Numbered from the stretch's first letter, positions 49,968-59,315 are shown. The stretch is DNA of 64,000 nt from JAEMQF01 sp963775015 (GCA_963775015.1 CAVZHI010000021.1:105583-169582), one strand, 5' to 3'. Made by a program: numbers and translations. The notes: generated by a model not told the origin, from the letters alone.

Positions 49968-51674
49968 ATGAACTTCCCTGCCACGCCGTCGGCCGCGCCA
50001 CCGGCTACCCTGTCGGCGGCGCAGCTCGCCAAAGCCGCGCTGCGGCGCCTGGTGCTGGAAAAGCGCGAACCGACTCCGGAGAACTACGCGCGGGCCTACG
50101 AACAGGAAGGTGGGCAAGCGGCGCGTGCCAAACCCGCTCCCGCGGCGGCCGAAGCCGACGACGCGGCAGTGCAAATCGCCGCGCTCATCGGCCGCGTGGT
50201 GCGGGGTGTCGAGCGTGGCAGCCGCGCCTGGACCGCGGCGCGCAAGAAAGACAGCCTGCAGCGCGTGCTCGAGAGCAGCCGCGCCGACCTGCCGCGCCTG
50301 AAGCAGCGGCTGGGCATGCTCGTGTCGAGCTGGGAGTCCGACAGCCCGGCGGGTGTGGTCGACCCTGAAGGCGCGCCGCTCGCCGCAACGCACGGGCTGG
50401 AAGGACCTCCCGTCGGCGGCGTCGCGGATCCGGCCGCATACGCAGACGGTCCGAGCCCCGCTGCGTTGCCTGGGGTGGAGGCGCAAACATGGCCAGCGGT
50501 TGTCGCGCGGCTCGGTGCCGCGCTGGCCAGTGCGCTGCCCGACGACGACCCGGGCTCCCGCAGCCTTCGCGACGCATTGCTCCGACTCACACAACAGGCG
50601 CCGACGCAGGCCGCTGCAGCCGCGCCGGTGGGCGAACTGGAGCGGGTCTGCGAGGGGGTTCGGGCCGCGGCGCAACAGCGGCAGCGCCTCGTCGAACAGC
50701 TCACCCACCTTTGCCGCGAACTCGCCGCCAGCATGGCCGAGCTCGCCGAGAGCGATTCCTGGGCGAAAGGCCAATGCGAGGCGATGCACAATGCGTTGCA
50801 GCCGGGCGTGACGACACGCGCTGTGAAAGCCGTCAGCGTGCTGCTGCGCGACACGCGCAAACGCCAGGGTGTGCTGCGCACGGAGCGCGAGCAGGCGCGC
50901 GAGGCGCTGAAAAACCTGGTGGCGAGCATGCTCGACGGCTTGAAGGATCTGGGCGCGCACACCGGGCGCCTGCACGACAACGTGAGCCAATACACCGAGG
51001 CGATCGAACAGGCGCAGACGCTGGACAGCTTGACATCGGTGGTGCGCGAGATGGTCATCGAGACGCGCAGCGTGCAGGGCCTCGTCGCACAGACCCGTGC
51101 CGGGCTCGAGGAAGAGCACCACAAGGCAAGGGCGCTGAGCGAGCGCGTCAAGGAACTCGAGGGCGAGCTGCTGCGTCTGTCGAACGAAGTCACAACCGAT
51201 CAGCTGACGCAGGTGGCGAACCGGCGCGGCCTGCTCAAGGTCTTCGACGTGGAGCGTGCGCGCATGGAGCGCAGCAAGCTGCCGCTCGCCGTCGGCTTGC
51301 TCGACATCGACAACTTCAAGCGCCTGAACGACGAACTCGGGCATGGCGTCGGTGACGAGGCGCTGAAGGCGCTCGCGGCGCTGGTGAGCCAGGCGCTGCG
51401 CGCGACCGATCTGGTGGCGCGCTACGGCGGCGAAGAGTTCGTCGTGCTGCTGCCCGAGACGACGCAGGAGCAGGCGCAGGCGATCCTGACGCGAATGCAG
51501 CGCAAGCTCAGCGGCGGCCTGTTCCTTCACGAGGACAGGGACGTGCTCGTCACTTTCTCCGCGGGCGTCGCCGCGTGCGGCGTCGGCGAGAGCATCGAAG
51601 ACGTTCTCGAGCGCGCCGACCGCGCCTTGTACGAAGCCAAGCGCAGCGGAAAAAACCGAACCTGCATCGCCTGA
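49968..51674 (+). CDS. Diguanylate cyclase with coiled-coil N-terminal region
   Basis: A soluble 568-residue protein. An N-terminal module with LVLEKREPTPENYARAYEQE is followed by long helical, coiled-coil-like stretches (about 200-390), then a GGDEF domain from about 395 (TTDQLTQVANRRGLLKVFD) with active-site YGGEEFVVLLP near residue 487. RATD stands five residues before GGEEF, the position of the inhibitory RxxD site, so product feedback is likely. With the two preceding genes it forms a tight operon behind a sigma-28 promoter. Confidence 0.93.
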   Translation: MNFPATPSAAPPATLSAAQLAKAALRRLVLEKREPTPENYARAYEQEGGQAARAKPAPAAAEADDAAVQIAALIGRVVRGVERGSRAWTAARKKDSLQRVLESSRADLPRLKQRLGMLVSSWESDSPAGVVDPEGAPLAATHGLEGPPVGGVADPAAYADGPSPAALPGVEAQTWPAVVARLGAALASALPDDDPGSRSLRDALLRLTQQAPTQAAAAAPVGELERVCEGVRAAAQQRQRLVEQLTHLCRELAASMAELAESDSWAKGQCEAMHNALQPGVTTRAVKAVSVLLRDTRKRQGVLRTEREQAREALKNLVASMLDGLKDLGAHTGRLHDNVSQYTEAIEQAQTLDSLTSVVREMVIETRSVQGLVAQTRAGLEEEHHKARALSERVKELEGELLRLSNEVTTDQLTQVANRRGLLKVFDVERARMERSKLPLAVGLLDIDNFKRLNDELGHGVGDEALKALAALVSQALRATDLVARYGGEEFVVLLPETTQEQAQAILTRMQRKLSGGLFLHEDRDVLVTFSAGVAACGVGESIEDVLERADRALYEAKRSGKNRTCIA

Positions 51675-51969
51675 AGTGACCTGAAACGGCGGGCTCGCGT
51701 GAGCGCAGCGCGTTCCGCGCCCGCCCGCGCACACACTTCGCCTGGGCATTGGCGCCGCGCATGGCGTGCCTCCCGGCCGAGAGCCTCGAATGCAGGGGGG
51801 AACGCCCTGCGTGTGGGCTCGAATGCGGCTTTGTTCGCACCTGGCACACCGGGCCGCGAATCGCACGACCTGCGGACCCGCAAGCTGGGGATGGTTACAA
51901 GGTCGACCTGCGGCAATGATGGACCCGTGCGAGCCAAGGTGGGCCCACAGAGTGCAACCAGAGCAGGAA
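51675..51969. other. Gap without recognisable gene
   Basis: About 295 nt between the cyclase gene and the next small ORF. Short frames exist, but none has a recognisable product or ribosome site, and no strong hairpin with a T-tract was found. Confidence 0.5.
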
Positions 51970-52224
51970 ATGACATACGACGAGTTCAACGAAGGGGGTT
52001 ACCGGATCTTTGCGCTCGCCGCGCCAAGCCCCCTGCGCGACGGCTACGTCGCCTCCGTGATCGTGAAGCGCCTCGACGACGCCATGGCCGGGACGCGAAT
52101 CGCCTATCGCGAAGACTGTCTGGCCGGCGGCAAGCCCTGGCCGTCGCCCGCCGCGGCGCGCCGCTTCGCCGCGGCGATGGCGCGCGCCGTGATTCACCAT
52201 GAACCGCATCGACTGAGTTGCTGA
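51970..52224 (+). CDS. Small hypothetical protein
   Basis: An 84-residue soluble protein starting MTYDEFNEGGYRIFALAAPS, with VASVIVKRLDD in the middle and a basic, Ala-rich helix near the end. A GAGCAGG ribosome-like sequence precedes the ATG. I recognise no family. It precedes a small membrane protein and an SDR gene on the same strand. Confidence 0.55.
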   Translation: MTYDEFNEGGYRIFALAAPSPLRDGYVASVIVKRLDDAMAGTRIAYREDCLAGGKPWPSPAAARRFAAAMARAVIHHEPHRLSC

Positions 52225-52263
52225 TGACCTGAGACGAAGGCGTGACCTTTCAAAGGACTGACC

Positions 52264-52479
52264 ATGTGGATCCCCGACCCCTTGTATCGCAAGATGCCCG
52301 TGCTCTACGCGGCCGGTGGCGTGGCGACACTGGGCCTGTTCGGGATGCACTCGCCGAGTGTGCTGAGCGCCTTGCTCCTGTTCGTCGCGGCCGGCGTCAC
52401 CTGGCGCTGGCGGATCAAGGCGCCAACGCTGAAACGGCAACGCCGCCCTGGAGAATTGCCGCGCCGGGCGACGACCTGA
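52264..52479 (+). CDS. Small two-helix membrane protein
   Basis: A 71-residue protein, MWIPDPLYRKMPVLYAAGG, with two hydrophobic helices (about 12-27 and 32-48) and a basic tail (KAPTLKRQRRPGELPRR), so the C-terminus is probably cytoplasmic. AAAGGA lies 6 nt before the ATG. Small proteins with this kind of opening occur in related genomes, but their function is not known to me. Confidence 0.6.
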   Translation: MWIPDPLYRKMPVLYAAGGVATLGLFGMHSPSVLSALLLFVAAGVTWRWRIKAPTLKRQRRPGELPRRATT

Positions 52480-52539
52480 GGGGCACGGCAGGGTGCCGCG
52501 CCAGCGGGCGCGCGGCGGCGCGGTACGATCGACCGCAGC

Positions 52540-53310
52540 ATGACACCCGCCATTCAGCAAGTCGCAGCGATCACCGGTGCCGCGCGCGGCATCGGCCTGG
52601 CGATCTCGCGCTGGTTTCTTGACGCCGGATGGCGCGTCGCGTTGATCGACGTCGATCGTGCGACGCTGCAGCAGGCTCACGCCGAGCTGGGCGATGCGCA
52701 GCGTTGCCTCGCGCTGCACGCCGACGTCTCGCTGCCGGCCCAGGTCGACGCCGCGTTTGCCGGCGTCGCCGCGCGCTGGGGGCGGCTGGACGCGCTGATC
52801 AACAACGCCGGCGTGGCCGTATTCAAGCCGCTGCAGGAAACCAGTTTCGACGATTGGTCGCACGTCATGGCGACGAACCTGAACGGCCCCTTCCTGTGCA
52901 GCCAGGCCGCGGTGCCGCTGATGTTGCAAAGCGGCGGCGGCGCGATCGTCAACATCGCGTCGATTTCCGGCCTGCGCGCGAGCACGCTGCGCGTGGCGTA
53001 CGGCACGAGCAAAGCGGCGCTGATCCACCTGACGCGCCAGCAGGCGGTGGAGCTCGGTCACCGCGGAATCCGCGTCAACGCCATCGCTCCCGGGCCGGTC
53101 GATACGGCGATGGCCAAACAAGTCCACACCCCGGCGATCCGCGCCGGCTACCACGCGGCGATCCCGCAAAACCGCTACGGCACGCCCGAAGAAATTGCCG
53201 CCGCAGTGGGATTTCTGTGCAGCGACGCGGCGAGCTATGTGAACGGCCAGACGCTGGCTGTCGATGGCGGCTTCGACGCGGCTGGCATCGGCGTGGCCGA
53301 AATTCGCTGA
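52540..53310 (+). CDS. Short-chain dehydrogenase/reductase
   Basis: NAD(P)-dependent oxidoreductase of 256 residues. The cofactor motif TGAARGIG is at 12-19, NNAG follows LDALI, and the catalytic Tyr154 and Lys158 are in AYGTSKAAL, with a Ser in NIASISG. VRVNAIAPGPVDT and a C-terminal YVNGQTLAVDGGF are typical of classical SDRs. The substrate is unknown and the neighbours give no clue. Confidence 0.9.
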   Translation: MTPAIQQVAAITGAARGIGLAISRWFLDAGWRVALIDVDRATLQQAHAELGDAQRCLALHADVSLPAQVDAAFAGVAARWGRLDALINNAGVAVFKPLQETSFDDWSHVMATNLNGPFLCSQAAVPLMLQSGGGAIVNIASISGLRASTLRVAYGTSKAALIHLTRQQAVELGHRGIRVNAIAPGPVDTAMAKQVHTPAIRAGYHAAIPQNRYGTPEEIAAAVGFLCSDAASYVNGQTLAVDGGFDAAGIGVAEIR

Positions 53311-53441
53311 ACCGCAAGCCCTTGCGCGCACGCGGCGCCGGCAGCGCAGAAATGTTTGCGCTTGTCTCTGGCGGTCAGGAGCTGCAAGGCGTGTAAGGAC
53401 AAGCGTCGCGCGCCCCGGGGAGCGGGCCGAATGAGCGGCAT

Positions 53442-53675
53442 CCACCCCCGCGAATCGGTGCTCCCGTGTGAATTTGTCGCGTGCATTTAGTCCGCATTCG
53501 AAGCGCGGAATTGCACCGTGACTACCGCGCATTTCCGGAGTGCGAAGCCGCACTCGAGGTCGTCCTTCACAACAATTGCGCCCACAAGTGTTCGGGACAC
53601 GTCAAGCCCTGACACCTGATCCGAAGGCACACCGAACGGGTGGCTCGGCCGAGTTGCAACACAGGGAGTAAAGCA
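53442..53675 (+). repeat. Conserved leader of the first S8 protease (copy 1)
   Basis: The 234 nt before the ATG align without any gap to 59082-59315, at a constant offset of 5640 nt, with about five in six bases equal by eye. The most constant parts are CACAACAATTGCG, GTGTTCGGGACA and CCCTGACACCTGATCCG, the last part forming a small GTCA-N5-TGAC inverted repeat. A promoter, operator or RNA element is likely. Before it, 53311-53441 holds nothing recognisable. Confidence 0.8.
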
Positions 53676-55953
53676 ATGAATGCGGTCTCGAAGTTCATCG
53701 TTCTGATCGAAAGGAAGCGGCTGGGCCGGCGCCTGACGGCCGCGCTCACGGCGCTGTCGATGCTTGCCACCGGTTTCGTCCCGGCGAGCGTGCATGCGGC
53801 GCCCAAGGGCCACGACAAGGCCACCAAGCTGGCGCGCGACCTGGATGAAGAAAGTGCCAACGTCGGCGCGCCGAAAGCGAAATGGGCGCGCGACGTGAAC
53901 GGCGTGCGCCACGTGCAGGCGATCGTCGTCAGCAACTCCGCGGACCCGGCCCTCACCGACCTGCGCGCCTGGGTGCTCGGCACCGGCGGCTCGGTGCACG
54001 CGGCGCTCCCCGGCATCAGTGCGCTGACCGTTCAGCTTCCCGCGAATCGGGTGCGGCAACTGGGGCAGCGCAGCGACGTCGTCAGCGTTTCGCCGAACCG
54101 CGTCACGCAGCGCACCGCCAGCACGCTCGAGTCGATCACCGGCGCGCTCGCCAACAACGTGCGCAGCAGCAGCACCAAGACCAGCTACAGCGGCTTTGAC
54201 GGCGCCGGCGTGGGCATCGCGATTCTCGACTCGGGCGTCATGAAGACCCACGAAGGCCTGCAGACCAGCGGCGCGGCCTACCGCGTCAAGAAGAACGTCA
54301 GCATGCTGGGCACGACCCAGGCCAACTGGACCACCGGCGTGAACGGCTCGACCACGTCGCTGCAGCCCGGCAGCACCGCATTGGCCGAGCTACGAGTCGT
54401 CGATCAACAACGACAGCGCCACGCACGCAAGACGCCTACGGCCACGGCACGCACGTGGCGGCGGTGGCCGCCGGGCGCGCGGCGCTTTACTCCGCCGGCA
54501 CGCCCGACACGACCGGCATCGCCCCCGGCGCGGACATCTACGACGTCAAGGTGCTCGACGGCACGGGCTTCGGCACGCTCAGCGACGCCATCGAAGGCAT
54601 CCAGTGGGTGATCTACCACGCCAAGGAATACAACATCCGCGTGCTCAACGTCAGCCTGGGCGCCGAATCCACGGAGAGCTGGCAGACCGACCCGCTGTGC
54701 ATCGCGGTGCGCAGCGCCATCGCCGCCGGCATCACGGTGGTGGTGGCGGCCGGCAACTTCGGCTCGACGCTGTTGGGGCAGAAGGTTTACGGCGCGGTCA
54801 GCTCTCCCGGGCAACGACCCGTCGGTGATCACCGTCGGTTCGGTCAACTTCAAGGACACCGTCGCGCGCGCCGACGACGTCGTCAACAATTTCAGCTCGC
54901 GCGGGCCGACGCGCGGCGGCATGATCGACGCCAACGGCGTGCGCGTGCGCCGACAACCTGCTCAAGCCCGACCTGGTGGCGCCGGGCAACAAGATCGTCA
55001 GCGCGATGGCGACCAAGGCCGGCATCAAGCTCGTCCTCGAATCGAAACTTGCTGGCCAGGCTGTTCGACAGCGTTCTCGTGGCGCCGCTGGGAATCACCC
55101 AGACGACTTCCGAGACGCAGATGCTGCATGAGCGGCACGTCGGTCGCCGCGCCGGTGGTGGCGGGTGCGGCGGCGGTGCTGCTGCACGCCAATCCGGGGC
55201 TGACGCCGCCGCTGGTCAAGGCGATCCTGCAGTACACCGCGCAGCCGCTGCCGGGCTACAACCTGCTCGAGCAGGGCGCGGGGCTGATCAACCTCAGCGG
55301 CGCGGTGGCGCTGGCCAAGGTGCTCAAGACCGACATCGCCACGCCAGATCGCGGCGGGCAGCCTGACGACCGGCGCCTCGCTGCTGGCCAGCGGCGATGT
55401 CGATGCCGACCCAGTCGCTCGACGATCAACGGCGCGAGCTTCAACTGGTCGCGCATCGCCTTCGTCGGCGGCAACCAGGTGGTCAGCAACAGCGCGCTGT
55501 TCACCAAGTACCAGCCGATCTGGGACCCGCGCACCACCTGGGCCGGCAGCGTGGTGCGCAAGCGCAGCGCGGTGTACTGGTCGGGCAGCGGGCATCGCGT
55601 CCAACACGTTCCCGAAGTACTTCACCGACGTCGCGGCACCGAACCAGACGCTGCTGAGCTCGGGCGTCGTGCGCGGCAACTCGCTGGCCGGCGCCAGCTC
55701 GCTGGTCGGCAAGACCGGCGTGTTCATCCCGACGGCCACGCTGTCGGGCTGGCTCGTCAGCGGCAGCGGCCTGGTGCTGAGCGAAGGGCTGGTGCTCAGC
55801 GAAGGCTTGGTGCTCAGCGAAGGGCTGGTGCTCAGCGAGGGCCTGGTGCTCAGCGAAGGCCTGGTGCTCAGCGAAGGCCTGGTGCTGAGCGAAGGCCTGG
55901 TGCTCAGCGAAGGCCTGGTCATGAGTGAAGGCCTGACGCTGGGCGAGCCTTGA
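53676..55953 (+). pseudogene. S8 (subtilisin-family) serine protease with hexapeptide tail, many frameshifts
   Basis: Secreted protease with a signal peptide (LTALSMLATGFVPASVHAAP), an inhibitor-like propeptide (VRHVQAIVVSNSADPALTDL), and the catalytic segments GIAILDSGV (Asp), YGHGTHVAAVAAG (His, seen after frame repair), VVAAGNFG (oxyanion Asn) and MSGTSVAAPVVAGA (Ser near 55133). A C-terminal region shared with the gene at 59316 (SFNWSRIAFVGGNQVVS) ends in ten copies of a GLVLSE-type hexapeptide. At least seven frame changes (near 54385, 54432, 54808, 54945, 55050-55125, 55355-55410 and 55590) break the reading frame. All active-site motifs survive, so either the sequence carries indel errors or decay is recent. 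Confidence 0.8.
55768..55947 (+). repeat. Ten 18-nt repeats encoding GLVLSE hexads
   Basis: Ten consecutive 18-nt units, eight coding GLVLSE, then GLVMSE and GLTLGE, followed by Pro and the stop. Codon choice varies between units (GTGCTCAGC, GTGCTGAGC), so the peptide rather than only the DNA seems conserved. Confidence 0.92.
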
Positions 55954-55960
55954 CCTGGAT

Positions 55961-55985
55961 GCGCCGGCGCTGCGCGCGCCGGCGC
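55961..55985 (+). terminator. GC-rich hairpin after the first S8 protease
   Basis: GCGCCGGCG (55961-55969) pairs perfectly with CGCCGGCGC (55977-55985) across a 7-nt loop, eight nt after the stop. There is no T-tract, so it may be a weak or Rho-assisted terminator or an mRNA-end stabiliser. Confidence 0.45.
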
Positions 55986-56108
55986 GACCTTCAGCCGTTC
56001 GCCAAGCCTGTCCTGTGAGGGCCCGCGCTGACCGGCCCGGAGGCCAAGACAACAGCCCGCCGGGCAATGTACATGGCGGTTGCCGCGTCCGGGCCCGCCT
56101 CCATGCGC

Positions 56109-56135
56109 TCAAGGTGATCCTCCGGCGGCCGATAT
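56109..56135 (+). promoter_or_regulatory. Sigma-28 (FliA) promoter of the membrane GGDEF-EAL gene
   Basis: TCAAGGTG at 56109-56116, 11 nt, GCCGATAT at 56128-56135, 47 nt before the ATG. Seven of eight -10 bases equal the sigma-28 consensus. Confidence 0.75.
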
Positions 56136-56182
56136 CTGCCTGATGAAGCGTTCCCCTGGCCCTCAATGGCGACGGCGGCCCC

Positions 56183-58777
56183 ATGAGCCCAGCCCAACAA
56201 GAAACGGCAGCCACCGCTGCTGGGCCATGGTGGCTGCGCCTGCACCGGGCGCTGATGCCCGACTACAACCGCCAGGCTGCGCTCTACTGGTGGGCCATGG
56301 TGCTGCTCGGCGCGACGATCCTGGCCTACACGCTGCGCACTCTGCTGGCGCTGCCGCTGGCGGATCTATTGCAAGTCGGCGCCGGCGCGGGAATCGCGAT
56401 GCTGGCCGGCTTCTTCCCGGTGCGCGTGCCGCGCTCGAAGAACTCGTTCGCCGCCGGCGAGATCTTCATCTTCCTGCTGCTGTTGCTGAACGGCCCGGCG
56501 GCGGCGACGCTGGCCGCCGCGGGCGAGGGCCTGATCGGCTCGTGGCGCACCTCCAAGCGCTGGACAAGTCGCATCGCCAGCCCGGCGATGGCGTGCGTGG
56601 CCATGTTCAGCGTGGGCACGCTGCTGCACGCCGTCATCGGCGCGTCAAAAACGCAAGGCTGGTACAGCGCCGCTCTGCTGCTGGTGGCGACGATGCTTTG
56701 CGCGGTGCTCTACTTCGTGCTGAATACAGCGCTGATCACGGCTGTTCCTTACCTCAAACGCAACCAATGGCCCGCGTTGCGTGAGATGTTCGGCAGCTTC
56801 GGCTGGGTCGGCATCACGTTTGCCGGCAGCGCGTCAATCGCTTGCCTGCTGTTCTTGACGTTCCAGCAGTCGGGCCTGGGTGTGCTCATGGCCGCCGCGC
56901 CGATCATCGCGATGCTGCTGAGCACGCTGCACTATTTCTTCCGTCAGCAGGAGTCTGACGAGGCGGCGCGCAAGAGTCGCCTTGAAGCCGCCGAGCGCGA
57001 AGCGGAACTGGCGGCGCACCACGTGCGTGCGCTCGAGGTGAGCGAGCGGCGCTTTCACAGTGCCTTCACGCACGCGTCGATCGGGATGGCGCTCGTGTCA
57101 TTCGACGCGCGTGTGCTGCAAGTCAACGCCGCGCTCTGCACCTTGCTGGGGGTGGAGGACGGGAAAGTCATCACTCAGCATCCGTTCGGCGATTTCATCG
57201 AGGCCGAACACGTGGCGCTGCTCAATGACCGCCTGATGCAACTCAACTCGCAGAAAGTCGCATCGTTCACCGTCGAGCTGCGCTTGCGCCATCGCGAAGG
57301 GCTCGAAGTCTGGGCGGCGGTGCACGGCAGCTTGTTCTCCGAAGTGGATTCGACTTCGCCGTGCCTGATCCTGCAAGTTCAAGACATTACGGCGCGCAGG
57401 CAGGCCGAGGCCGGGTTGCACCACATCGCGTTTCACGACAGCCTGACCGGTTTGCCGAATCGGCGCCGCTTCCACGAGCACCTCGTCCAGGCGCTGGCGC
57501 GTGTGCAGACGGAGCCGCAGCGCCAATTCGGCCTGATGTTCCTCGACTTCGACCGCTTCAAGTTGATCAACGACAGCCTGGGGCATGCGGTGGGCGACGA
57601 ATTCCTGATCGCGGTGGCAGGGCGCATCCAGCACCAGGTGCGCCCGGGCGACATCGTCGCGCGCCTGGGGGGCGACGAGTTCGCGATCCTCGCCGAAGAC
57701 CTGAACGACCAGCGCTACGCCGTGACGCTGGCCGATCGGCTGCTCGAAGCGTTGCGCCAGCCGTTCCAGATCGCGGGCACCGAAATCACCACCAGCGCGA
57801 GCATCGGCATCACGTTCAGCGGCATGGGCTACGCCACGCCGGCCGACATGCTGCGCGACGCCGACACGGCGATGTACAAGGCCAAGACGAGCGGCAAGGC
57901 GCGTTACGCGCTGTTCGACACGGCGCTGCACACCGAGGTGTCGCAGCGGCTTCGGCTGGAGGGTGACTTGCGCCGCGCGCTGGCCACCGGGCAATTGTCT
58001 GTGGCTTACCAACCGCTGTTCGACCTGAACACGGAACGCATCACCGGTTTCGAAGCGCTGGCACGCTGGGACCACCCCGAGCTGGGGCTGGTCAGCCCGC
58101 TCACGTTCATCGGTGTGGCCGAAGACGCTGGCTTGATGGTGCCGCTCACCGACTTCATGCTGCGCAGCGCGTGCCGCCAACTGCACGAGTGGCAGCAGCG
58201 CCACGCGTGTCACGCAAGACTGAACATGCACGTCAACGTCTCCGGCAACGACATCGCGCACCCGGCGTTCGTCGCGCGGGTGACCGCTGCGCTGGTCGAC
58301 GCCGGGTTGCAGTCGCAGCACCTGACGCTCGAACTGACCGAGAACATCCTGATGACCCGCCTGGAGGCTGCGCTGCCGATGCTCAAGGAGCTGCGCGGCC
58401 TGGGCGTGTGCCTGAGCGTGGACGACTTCGGTACCGGCTACTCGTCGCTGCAGCACCTGTCGAGCCTGCCCGTGAACAGCCTGAAGATCGATCGCGCATT
58501 CATTTCCGAGATGACCAGCGATTCCAATGAATCGGCCGTCGTGCGTGCCGTGATCATGCTCGGCAAGTCGCTGGGCAAGGCGATCATCGCCGAGGGCATC
58601 GAGACCGAAGATCAGCTCGAGCAACTGCGCCAGATGGGCTGCCAAGCCGGCCAGGGCTACCACTTGTCGCGCCCGCTCGCTGCGGAGTTGATCGACCAGC
58701 TGCTCGACGGCTTGGCCTCCAAAGCCGCCCCCAAACCGGCCATGCGCCACTCGGAGCGCGCAGCGCTGCTGCATTGA
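56183..58777 (+). CDS. Membrane-bound PAS-GGDEF-EAL c-di-GMP enzyme
   Basis: 864 residues. The first 260 contain about seven hydrophobic helices (YWWAMVLLGATILAYTL, FIFLLLLLNGPAAATLAA, LLVATMLCAVLYFVLNTALI), an integral-membrane sensor region I cannot assign to a named MASE class. A short coiled coil and a PAS domain (RRFHSAFTHASIGMALVSFD) follow, then GGDEF with RLGGDEFAIL and an RPGD inhibitory site five residues before it, and EAL with FEALARWDHP, SVDDFGTGYSS and KIDRAFIS. Both centres look intact. It stands alone between the two S8 proteases, with its own sigma-28 promoter. Confidence 0.92.
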   Translation: MSPAQQETAATAAGPWWLRLHRALMPDYNRQAALYWWAMVLLGATILAYTLRTLLALPLADLLQVGAGAGIAMLAGFFPVRVPRSKNSFAAGEIFIFLLLLLNGPAAATLAAAGEGLIGSWRTSKRWTSRIASPAMACVAMFSVGTLLHAVIGASKTQGWYSAALLLVATMLCAVLYFVLNTALITAVPYLKRNQWPALREMFGSFGWVGITFAGSASIACLLFLTFQQSGLGVLMAAAPIIAMLLSTLHYFFRQQESDEAARKSRLEAAEREAELAAHHVRALEVSERRFHSAFTHASIGMALVSFDARVLQVNAALCTLLGVEDGKVITQHPFGDFIEAEHVALLNDRLMQLNSQKVASFTVELRLRHREGLEVWAAVHGSLFSEVDSTSPCLILQVQDITARRQAEAGLHHIAFHDSLTGLPNRRRFHEHLVQALARVQTEPQRQFGLMFLDFDRFKLINDSLGHAVGDEFLIAVAGRIQHQVRPGDIVARLGGDEFAILAEDLNDQRYAVTLADRLLEALRQPFQIAGTEITTSASIGITFSGMGYATPADMLRDADTAMYKAKTSGKARYALFDTALHTEVSQRLRLEGDLRRALATGQLSVAYQPLFDLNTERITGFEALARWDHPELGLVSPLTFIGVAEDAGLMVPLTDFMLRSACRQLHEWQQRHACHARLNMHVNVSGNDIAHPAFVARVTAALVDAGLQSQHLTLELTENILMTRLEAALPMLKELRGLGVCLSVDDFGTGYSSLQHLSSLPVNSLKIDRAFISEMTSDSNESAVVRAVIMLGKSLGKAIIAEGIETEDQLEQLRQMGCQAGQGYHLSRPLAAELIDQLLDGLASKAAPKPAMRHSERAALLH

Positions 58778-59081
58778 TCGTGCCCCCCGCCGTGGGGCGC
58801 AGGAGATCGACGCCCGCGTGGGCTGGCGTTCCTTGAGGTCGGTCAGGCGTCGCCATGTCTGCTGGGCGCGCAAGGTCGCCGTCGTGTCCCGCTGATCTGT
58901 CGTCGTTTGCGCACCTCCACAAGGGGATGCAATGCGCGCTCACGGCGCCGAATCGAACCCCGACAACGCCTTCGGCGTTCGGGCGCTCAATGGCACTTTG
59001 TGCATGCAACTGTCACCGGAGGTCCAGGCCTGTAACGGCAGGAATCCGGCGCCACGGTGCAGGCGTGCAAAGAACCCACCG
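58778..59081. other. Gap without recognisable gene
   Basis: About 300 nt between the GGDEF-EAL gene and the conserved leader of the second S8 protease. A 69-residue frame (58932-59141) crosses into the leader but resembles no family and has poor coding features. A short GCCCC/GGGGC stem near 58783 lacks a T-tract. Confidence 0.5.
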
Positions 59082-59315
59082 CCACCCCCGCGAATCGGGG
59101 CTTCGGCGTGCATTTGTCGCGGGAATTTGGTCGATATTTGAAGCGCGGAAATGCACCGTGACTACCTCCCATTTCCCGAAGAACCCCAGGCGCACGAGGT
59201 AGGGCTCCACAACAATTGCGCTCAGAAGTGTTCGGGACATGTCAATCCCTGACACCTGATCCGCAGGCGCACCGAATGGGTGGCTCGGCTGATTCGCAAC
59301 GCAGGGAGCAAACAA
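59082..59315 (+). repeat. Conserved leader of the second S8 protease (copy 2)
   Basis: Gap-free counterpart of 53442-53675. It keeps CACAACAATTGCG, GTGTTCGGGACA and CCCTGACACCTGATCCG; the inverted repeat here is TGTCA-N5-TGACA. Similarity continues into the first 14 codons (MNAVSKFIVLIER) and then falls sharply in the signal peptide. Confidence 0.8.

Noticed and set aside
53613..53640. TCAAGCCC-N10-TCCGAAGG in the first protease leader as a sigma-28 promoter.
   Set aside because: Wrong spacing, and the second leader changes both halves (TCAATCCC and TCCGCAGG) although the surrounding bases are conserved.
53442..53675. The protease leader as a c-di-GMP (GEMM) riboswitch, suggested by the many c-di-GMP genes nearby.
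   Set aside because: No match to the conserved GEMM core or tetraloop-receptor sequences could be found by eye.
55768..55947. The 18-nt repeats as an intergenic tandem repeat or assembly artefact.
   Set aside because: They are in frame, end with a proper stop, vary in codon choice, and the paralogue has the same design.
58932..59141. A 69-residue ORF upstream of the second protease.
   Set aside because: It runs into the conserved leader, is Pro/Arg-rich in the way of non-coding high-GC sequence, and the first protease leader has no equivalent frame.
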